Below, piece by piece: positions 18,214 to 23,551 of a stretch of DNA of 23,551 nt. The DNA is taken from positions 1 through 23,551 of IMG/VR virus record IMGVR_UViG_3300050821_006219. One strand, 5' to 3'. The first letter of the stretch is position 1, and each line of letters starts with the position of its first letter. The stretch comes from a virus. Both the position numbers and the translations under genes were made by a program. The notes below the pieces were generated by a model. The model did no database searches, had not been told where the DNA came from, and saw only the letters and a list, made by a program, of their open reading frames with translations.

Positions 18214-20045
18214 CAGCGATCTCCTCTCGGCACAGCGTCGATCAGATGCTGCCCCAATGTGAACGGTTGGATGACCGGCGACGCCACATCGATGCGCAGG
18301 CGGATGTCGCGGCCGGTCTGGCGGAAGTCGACATAACCGTCCTGGCGCACCGGCTGGAGCGGCGACTGCAGCTCAGGCGAGCCCAGCGAGCGCGAGTTCC
18401 GGTAGAAGATCGAATAGCGCAAATTGCCGATGGCGTTGGCGGCCGAGATGTCGTCGGGCGCGTCGAGCGCCTCCACGTCGGGGATCATCTGCTTGACGGT
18501 GATCAGGCGCGAGCCGCCGAGGATGTTGAGGTCGAACGTCTCGGCGAACGGCAGTTGCACCGGGATCGAGGCGTTGGCGTAGGTCACGCCCACTTCATGC
18601 TGGAAGGCGACAGTGTCGTCGGCGAAGATCGGGTGCGCGGTGTAGGAGCTGGTGATGCCCGCCGAGCGCGACAGCCTGCACTGGCTGAACCATCCCTCTT
18701 TGTAGTTGTAGACCGCCGCCCGCGTGTTGGTCGAGCTGTTCAGCGTCGGGTAGAACCACCACCACTCATTGAACTCGCCGAGGTGGCAGGCGAAAGAGAG
18801 TTCGCGCACCGCGATGGGGTCGAGGCTGTCGTCGATCCAGGGCCGCACCATGCACGGCACCGGCACGACCGATGTGCCGTCGTAGGAGAACATGCCCTGC
18901 TCGGACATCCACAACGTCAGCGCCGACGTGGTCGTCATCGACTGCGGCGACCAGGGCGTCGTGCCGTCGGCCAGCTCGGTCGAGTTGTAGACGTAGGGCA
19001 GGCCGAGGAAGCGCGAGGCATAGACCTTCTTGCCGGTCCAGAAGATCACGCCGACGCGGGTGGCGAGCGCGCAGATGATCGGCGACGCGGGCTCGATGTC
19101 GAGGAACCCGGCCTGCGAGGTGACGTTGGAATAGTCCCACGCGCCGGGGTTCTCCTGGTCGCACCATGCGAACCTTCGGCTCGATCCGCCGCCGCTCGTC
19201 CCGTCCTGGGTCGAGCCGAAGATCATCACAAATCTTTCCGGCGTGATGACGAAGCAGCGCCCGTGCGGCACCGGGCCAGCGGCGCCAGAGGCGGGTTGAA
19301 CATGCGCGAGATTGAAGAAATACAGCGCGGCGCCCGATGCGCCAGCCGCCAGAGCGTTGGCGGTCAGGATCAGATTGGTTCCGACATAGCTCGACACTGA
19401 GCCAATCTGCTGAATGTCGCTCCAGACCTGCATCCCCGGCAAAACCGTGCCTGGGTTGGCGACCATGGTGATGTTGGGCGACGTGGTCGTGAACGCAGCA
19501 GTCGTGGCGAGGGTAATGTTGCTGCTCGGATCTCCCGCCCCTGGGTCCCACGTCAGGAGCCGACTGTCGGCGCTCGTCATAGCGTAGAGAATGGAGCCAA
19601 AATTATCGAGCGAGTAGACGTCGGGAACTTTGGTGATGGCGACCGAGCCGGGGATCGAGCGTTCCGTCCCGTAGTCATCGACATTGTAGAGGCCGTCGCC
19701 AAAGCCGCCCACCAGCCCGCTGGGCGCGACGATGCCGTCGACGGGCGAGATCTCGGTCAAGGTCCCGCCCGTGTCGACGTAGAGGTTCGTCTCGCAGAGA
19801 TAGGCGATGTGGTATTGGCCATCGAGGTCAAACCAGCCGTGGATCTTTTTGCAGCGGCTGGCGAACTGATATTGCTCGACACCGCCGACGATGTTCGAAA
19901 GCTGCGCCTGCCCGCCCATCGGGCTCAGTTGGCCCTCGCGCCAGCGCATGAAGTTGACCTCTGCCCAGTTCGAGGACTGCATCTTCTTCGTCGCCATCGA
20001 GACGACGCCGGGCGGGATCTGGACCGGGCGAAACTGCGTGCTCAT
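18213..20045 (-). CDS. P22 gp10-like tail hub / DNA stabilisation protein
   Basis: This encodes 610 residues. The start (QIPPGVVSMATKKMQSSNWA, then FMRWREGQLSPMGGQAQL at about 31-48) is the typical opening of podovirus packaged-DNA stabilisation proteins related to P22 gp10. A long beta-rich body follows with blade-like repeats (KIHGWFDLDGQYHIAYLCET, PHGRCFVITPERFVMIFGST, RRFAWCDQENPGAWDYSNVT, LWMSEQGMFSYDGTSVVPVP, HLGEFNEWWWFYPTLNSSTN). The end (GYVDFRQTGRDIRLRIDVAS) is also family-like. The protein would sit below the adaptor ring and close the packaged head, contacting fibres and needle. The position fits: adaptor and fibres upstream, ejection-type proteins downstream. The stop overlaps the next ATG. 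Confidence 0.8.
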   Translation of the reverse strand: MSTQFRPVQIPPGVVSMATKKMQSSNWAEVNFMRWREGQLSPMGGQAQLSNIVGGVEQYQFASRCKKIHGWFDLDGQYHIAYLCETNLYVDTGGTLTEISPVDGIVAPSGLVGGFGDGLYNVDDYGTERSIPGSVAITKVPDVYSLDNFGSILYAMTSADSRLLTWDPGAGDPSSNITLATTAAFTTTSPNITMVANPGTVLPGMQVWSDIQQIGSVSSYVGTNLILTANALAAGASGAALYFFNLAHVQPASGAAGPVPHGRCFVITPERFVMIFGSTQDGTSGGGSSRRFAWCDQENPGAWDYSNVTSQAGFLDIEPASPIICALATRVGVIFWTGKKVYASRFLGLPYVYNSTELADGTTPWSPQSMTTTSALTLWMSEQGMFSYDGTSVVPVPCMVRPWIDDSLDPIAVRELSFACHLGEFNEWWWFYPTLNSSTNTRAAVYNYKEGWFSQCRLSRSAGITSSYTAHPIFADDTVAFQHEVGVTYANASIPVQLPFAETFDLNILGGSRLITVKQMIPDVEALDAPDDISAANAIGNLRYSIFYRNSRSLGSPELQSPLQPVRQDGYVDFRQTGRDIRLRIDVASPVIQPFTLGQHLIDAVPRGDR

Positions 20046-20827
20046 TGGTACCGGATGACGAAATTGACGGCGACGTAGGGCGGGATGATCAGCATCGCCG
20101 CGCCTGAGCCGGTGTTGTTGGTGGTCGAGGGGCCTGGGGTCGCTGGGTTGACGGTGATGGCAGGCTGCGCCGCCTGAAGGTTGGTCACCGCGCTTTGGAT
20201 CGAAATGCCAGTGCTCGCCGCGTTGGTCGACGTGCCAGCCGGTGTAAATCCAGAGCCAGCCGCAAAATTGACGCCGCTCGCCGTTCCGCCGACGTTCAAA
20301 CTATGCACATGGGTGGGATCGTTGACGCCGTGCGTGTGGCCTGGATCTGGGTGGACGTGCGCGGGCTGAGACGCTGTGTGCGTATGAGAAACCGGCGTGA
20401 TGGCGTGCGCGTGCGCAGGCAGGTGAGCAACGTCAAGTGTGTAGGTAAACGACCCGCCAGCGGAACCCACTGGCAGAGAACTGGCAACCTCCGCTCCAAT
20501 CGGAAACGCCGCTTGCAGGTTGGGCAGGTTGAAGTTCGCGCCAGAACCGCCGTAGGCGTAGCCGATGACCGCGAACAGGGCAGCATAAGCTCCAGTGGTG
20601 GCGAGCGACGAGCCGTCGCAGATCAGCCAGTTCGTCGGCGGCGCGGGACCGGCGAACATCTTGACGTCGCCGATGTCCGAGCCCGCCACAACGATGGCTT
20701 GCTGGTTGGCGAACACCTGGGCGTCGACCTTCTGGGTCGTCGCGTTGAGCGTCGCGCCCCAGGTGTTGGCCGACGCGCCGGGGTCAGGCATCGTCCAGCC
20801 GAAATTGGCCGTCGTCGTCTCAGCCAC
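20042..20827 (-). CDS. Tail collar-domain fibre protein with His-rich segment
   Basis: This encodes 261 residues from GTG at 20827 with GGGAGG six bases upstream. Residues 1-40 (TANFGWTMPDPGASANTWGA) are a short adapter shared with the next fibre gene upstream. Residues about 52-112 are a phage tail collar domain: GDVKMFAGPAPPTNWLICDG, SLATTGAYAALFAVIGYAYG, FNLPNLQAAFPIG. Residues 135-176 contain many HxH pairs (HLPAHAHAITPVSHTHTASQ and HTHGVN, HVHS). In trimeric fibres such as T4 gp12 and relatives, HxH rows bind metal ions along the shaft. The C-terminus ends NFVIRYQ, usual for collar proteins. It probably takes part in host binding. Confidence 0.85.
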   Translation of the reverse strand: MAETTTANFGWTMPDPGASANTWGATLNATTQKVDAQVFANQQAIVVAGSDIGDVKMFAGPAPPTNWLICDGSSLATTGAYAALFAVIGYAYGGSGANFNLPNLQAAFPIGAEVASSLPVGSAGGSFTYTLDVAHLPAHAHAITPVSHTHTASQPAHVHPDPGHTHGVNDPTHVHSLNVGGTASGVNFAAGSGFTPAGTSTNAASTGISIQSAVTNLQAAQPAITVNPATPGPSTTNNTGSGAAMLIIPPYVAVNFVIRYQ

Positions 20828-20839
20828 GGCGAACCTCCC

Positions 20840-21739
20840 TCATCGCACCCGCCTTGCTCTGATTGTTCCCTGCGCCGCGCAAGTCCCGCCGGTAAAACCG
20901 GCTTGCGCCACCAGATAGACGGTCGTTGTCGCGGCGAGCGAGACGCGAAGGCTTCCGGTCGGTAATGTTCCGGCGCTGACCGTCTGGCCTGTTGCGATGA
21001 AAAGGTTGACGCCATCGTAAGGGGTGGCCGGGACGTTCGCGGAGGTTGTGGAAAGGGCTGCGCACATGATCTGACCGGCGGTCGAAAAACCAAAGTTGAC
21101 CCATCCTTCAACGTCCCAATCGCCCGCCGTCAGGCTGAGGGTTGTGATGTTTTTGTTGACTGCAGTGGTCAGCGCCACATTGGTGAGTTGGTCGGCTCGC
21201 ACAAATTCGCCAACCGCCCCGGCATTGGCGTTGTTGGCGGCGGTCGTCCCGACGATCCCCGCCGTCTGGCTGACCGTCAGCGCCCCGGTCATGGTCCCGC
21301 CCGCCAAGGCCAGCCGCGACGTGTCGGACGGATGAACGTGATCGGCCCGCGCCCACGTCGTCCCGGTCCCGACAGCGGCGGCCCCATTCATCGCGGGCGT
21401 GGTCGATGAGGCGACCGGCAATGCAGCGGTCACCTGCGCCGCCGTTTGGTAGCCGCTGGGGTTGGCCGCCGCATAACGACTGGTGTCGGTCGGATGGATG
21501 TGATCGGCGCGGGCGTAGGTTGTCCCGGTCCCTACCGTCGCCGTCCCGTCCATCGCAGGCGTAGTCGAGGAGGGAGCGGGTATAGCGTTGGAGACGCTCT
21601 TGACCGTGCCGTCGATGCCGTCGAGGTCGGTGTTGATGTAGCCGCCCCAGGCGTCGAGCGACGCGCCGACGGTCGGCTTGACCCAACCGTAGTTTGCGGT
21701 CAGCAATTCGCCCGTGCGCGGCTCGACCTCGTCAGCCAT
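20840..21739 (-). CDS. Tail fibre with duplicated GTTxARADHxHPxDTSR segment
   Basis: This encodes 299 residues. Residues 14-43 (TANYGWVKPTVGASLDAWGG) match the N-terminal adapter of the collar fibre. Residues 57-90 and 111-144 are a near-exact 34-residue duplication (SSTTPAM(D/N)G..., then ARADH(I/V)HP(T/S)DTSR), with a partial third copy near 161-183 (GTTAANNANAGAVGEFVRAD). Such segments are common in alphaproteobacterial phage fibres and form shaft repeats. The C-terminal 110 residues look like a beta-sandwich receptor head (DWDVEGWVNFGFSTAGQIMC to TIRARRVR). It overlaps the upstream gene by 8 bp (ATGGCTGA). Confidence 0.8.
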   Translation of the reverse strand: MADEVEPRTGELLTANYGWVKPTVGASLDAWGGYINTDLDGIDGTVKSVSNAIPAPSSTTPAMDGTATVGTGTTYARADHIHPTDTSRYAAANPSGYQTAAQVTAALPVASSTTPAMNGAAAVGTGTTWARADHVHPSDTSRLALAGGTMTGALTVSQTAGIVGTTAANNANAGAVGEFVRADQLTNVALTTAVNKNITTLSLTAGDWDVEGWVNFGFSTAGQIMCAALSTTSANVPATPYDGVNLFIATGQTVSAGTLPTGSLRVSLAATTTVYLVAQAGFTGGTCAAQGTIRARRVR

Positions 21740-22919
21740 TGCAAAGTTCGCTTTCTTCCCAATCGACCGGATCGCACGGCTCAGTCGGCGTCCACATCGA
21801 GGGCGGGCAAGGTTCGCTCGGCGCCCACGGCGGCGCGGCTGGCGTGTCAGGCGCCCATAGCGGGCCTGAAATTAGCCCGCTGGCGGCCAAGACGATCTGG
21901 AGAGGCAAATCCCCTTCGACATCGGCCGTGCCTGTCAGCGTGGCGCCCAGGCCGATTTGAGAGGTAATCCCGCCCGCCAGCCCGACCAGCAGGCCCAGAT
22001 CGGCGGCGAAGGTGACGACCGGCGCAAGGTCGCCGGTAAAGTCGTCGACGCCGCCGCTAAGGTCGCCCGCGAAGATCGGCGTGATAGCGCCGCTGCGGCT
22101 GTAAGATTTCGTCCCGTAGGCAAGCTTGCCGTAGGCCGAAGAGCCGCCAAGGTTGCCCGCCAGATCGACATAGTTGACCGGGATGGTAACAACCGAGATG
22201 TCGGCGGCGAACGCCAGCGATGGCGTTAAGTCGCCAGTCAGGCCGACGCTGAAGGCGAGCCCGGCGGAAAGAGCGACGACCGGCGCGAGGTCGCCCGCCA
22301 GATCCTGAGTGACGCCAGCGGGCGCATCCCACGCGCTGAACCCGCTTGGCGGGGCGTACTTCTGCGAGGCGGCGGTCGGCTGGAGGGTCCAGACGCCGCC
22401 ATTCGACCGCACGATTGACATGCCCGCAAACAAGGGACCGACCGTCGCAGGCGTGAAAGACACGACCGGCAGCGAAGCGGTTGCAGGATTACTGCTATTC
22501 GACCACACATTATCTTGAGCGATCCATATGCTCCCAGCCGTAAAATCGACCGCTAAAGCAAAGACGACGCCAGCATTAGGCTGATAGCTCGGTAAAGATG
22601 AGTTATAATGTGAGGTAAAACCTGCGCTGACATTCGTTCCGTCGCCTCCCACAAGTATTCCGCAAGAATAGTTTGATTTGCCAAGACCGCCACCGATGGT
22701 AAGATTGATGGTAGAATTTGCTAAACCTATGCTCCACTGCCAATCGGTTAGGCTGGTGCTAACGGCGAACTCTATATACAACTTACCAGATGTCTTAGAG
22801 ATTGAACTACGAATAGCGCCCCATGACGCTGTTCCCGGTTGCGCGACCGTCAGCCCGCCATTGCTCAACACCATGCCAGTGGCAGATGCGTCGCTCGCGC
22901 TCCAGACCGACGTGGCCAT
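21732..22919 (-). CDS. SPRY-domain tail protein with Gly-Asp-Leu repeats
   Basis: This encodes 395 residues. Residues about 4-197 match a phage SPRY (B30.2-like) domain: WSASDASATGMVLSNGGLTV, SSISKTSGKLYIEFAVST, WSIGLANSTINL, GVVFALAVDFTAGSIWIAQD, PLFAGMSI, then GFSAWDA. Residues about 205-350 are hydrophobic repeats of the form GDLAPVVxLxAxLxxxVGL. The end is Pro/Trp/Cys-rich (WAPSEPCPPSMWTPTEPCDP). SPRY domains in phage tail proteins are thought to bind host surface ligands. The DNA for the SPRY part (about 22470-22850) is visibly richer in A/T than its neighbours, suggesting separate acquisition. The start lies four bases after the upstream stop. Confidence 0.75.
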   Translation of the reverse strand: MATSVWSASDASATGMVLSNGGLTVAQPGTASWGAIRSSISKTSGKLYIEFAVSTSLTDWQWSIGLANSTINLTIGGGLGKSNYSCGILVGGDGTNVSAGFTSHYNSSLPSYQPNAGVVFALAVDFTAGSIWIAQDNVWSNSSNPATASLPVVSFTPATVGPLFAGMSIVRSNGGVWTLQPTAASQKYAPPSGFSAWDAPAGVTQDLAGDLAPVVALSAGLAFSVGLTGDLTPSLAFAADISVVTIPVNYVDLAGNLGGSSAYGKLAYGTKSYSRSGAITPIFAGDLSGGVDDFTGDLAPVVTFAADLGLLVGLAGGITSQIGLGATLTGTADVEGDLPLQIVLAASGLISGPLWAPDTPAAPPWAPSEPCPPSMWTPTEPCDPVDWEESELCNG

Positions 22920-22923
22920 CGTC

Positions 22924-23292
22924 TCAGTTCGCCGTGATGGTGAGCGCGTTGGCGGCGAAGCGCGCCGTGTCGCCTGAATTGACCGCCTTGGGCGTGGTCA
23001 GCGCGCCCGAGCCTTGAAACGTCCCGCCGCTCAACGCCGTCCAGACGCCGAAATAGCCAATCGTCCCCCAGGACGCAGTCGCCGCCGGATAGGTGAGGAT
23101 GGCGCTGTTCGAGGCGACCGTCGGATTATTCCCAGCGTTGGTGAAAGCGACCGGCCCTTGGCGCGCGTAAGCGCCGCCGGAAACTTCGCTCGCCCCGGTG
23201 TTGCCTGGATCGGCAGTGTGCAGCGACACGTAGGCGGTCGTGGTGAGCGGGGTGAGAACCGCCGCTTCGCCGCTTGAGGATAGGCCTGTCAT
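22924..23292 (-). CDS. Conserved phage tail protein (YVSLHTADPG type)
   Basis: This encodes 122 residues. The pattern AYVSLHTADPGNTGASEVSG, GAYARQGPVAFTNAGN, TASWGTIGYFGVWTALSGGT, then GALTTPKAVNSGDTARFAAN, is a very common tail-region family in phages of many hosts, usually named only as phage tail or tail fibre protein. It is beta-rich, with no enzyme motif. It lies directly downstream of the adaptor (start and stop overlap as TAATG) and upstream of the host-contact fibre genes, which suits a minor tail or fibre-attachment role. Confidence 0.75.
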   Translation of the reverse strand: MTGLSSSGEAAVLTPLTTTAYVSLHTADPGNTGASEVSGGAYARQGPVAFTNAGNNPTVASNSAILTYPAATASWGTIGYFGVWTALSGGTFQGSGALTTPKAVNSGDTARFAANALTITAN

Positions 23293-23551
23293 TATCCAAA
23301 GCTCCTGTGGCGTGGTCTGGTGACGCGCGAGCCCGACGCCTTCGCGCCGAGGTGGGCGGCGTTCAGTTTCTGGATCATGTCCTCGGCGAGCTGCTTCATG
23401 TTGGCCGAGGACTGCTCTTCGCCGACGGCGTGCAATCCGGCGTGCATCAACGCGGCGAACAGGTAGAGCTGCGGGTGCTTGGTGTAGATCCAGCTCGGCT
23501 GGGTGTCGCTGAACGTCGGGACCTCGCCGTAATAGGCGAGCTTGTACATGG
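23292..23551 (-). CDS. Head-tail adaptor protein, C-terminal part (5' end outside window)
   Basis: The visible 85 or so residues are LAYYGEVPTFSDTQPSWIYT, KHPQLYLFAALMHAGLHAVG and EEQSSANMKQLAEDMIQKLN, then a basic end (SRVTRPRHRSFG). This is the usual C-terminus of phage adaptor proteins of the P22 gp4-like class (LxYYxxIPxLSD..xNWLLxxxPxxYLYxALxxAxxY...). The complete family members have about 200 residues, so the gene continues beyond the right edge; the Met at 23549 is likely internal. The adaptor joins the portal to the tail hub, in line with the hub gene downstream. Confidence 0.75.
   Translation of the reverse strand, partial: MYKLAYYGEVPTFSDTQPSWIYTKHPQLYLFAALMHAGLHAVGEEQSSANMKQLAEDMIQKLNAAHLGAKASGSRVTRPRHRSFG

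Noticed and set aside
16552-19400. Long forward frames opposite late genes (16552-17544, 17991-19400)
   Set aside because: Arg/Val/Leu-rich antisense shadows of recognisable virion genes, with no domain signatures.

Overview
The window is a high-GC segment of a temperate, short-tailed (podovirus-like) phage or prophage. It is most probably from an alphaproteobacterium, perhaps Hyphomicrobiales. This rests on the strong GC bias, on the phage protein families I recognise, and on the PEPSTWAM form of a PEP-CTERM tail. Nothing looks like a chromosomal boundary: phage genes run to both ends, so the replicon continues outside.

Left arm, 1-3411. Two or three small forward genes (1-914) meet a reverse operon of three small genes (886-1574). 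Next is a roughly 450-bp gene-free stretch packed with short hairpins (1595-2039), a candidate structured RNA, ending in a strong hairpin at 2040-2073. Then comes a reverse operon of an XRE-type regulator (3043-3411), a VRR-NUC nuclease (2541-3032) and a conserved phage protein (2077-2544).

Early forward module, 3429-9437. A control region with three CTGTTAACAG-type palindromes separates the regulator from a forward operon. That operon encodes an ERF annealing protein, a YqaJ/lambda-type exonuclease, a conserved phage protein, a DUF1367-like protein, an HNH nuclease, a small exported protein, a small hypothetical, a tyrosine integrase, a DUF3846 protein and a zinc-ribbon protein. ERF and exonuclease form a two-part recombination system. 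The integrase and regulator indicate lysogeny.

Cargo and control, 9397-11293. A reverse PEP-CTERM exported protein is a probable lysogenic-conversion gene. It is followed by a gene-poor stretch with a perfect hairpin and repeated AAATCCCGCAC-like motifs, then a small forward operon with an acidic protein and two small membrane proteins.

Late module, 11270-23551, all reverse and read right to left. The order is head-tail adaptor (partial), a tail protein, a SPRY-domain tail protein, a repeat-containing fibre, a collar/His-rich fibre, a P22 gp10-like hub protein, two small proteins, a Gln-rich virion protein with an S74-type chaperone domain, a virion peptidoglycan hydrolase (M15 peptidase plus transglycosylase), and three low-complexity virion proteins. 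The order resembles the P22 tail and ejection-protein module.

The most unusual feature is a family of six pentanucleotide arrays (core GGCNN). They keep an almost perfect 5-bp phase over 80-245 bp and lie at gene junctions throughout (2567, 5025, 5898, 11015, 13851, 17797). Two are joined to a terminator-like hairpin, two are read into protein ends at ATGA gene junctions, and the two longest are open in all three forward frames.
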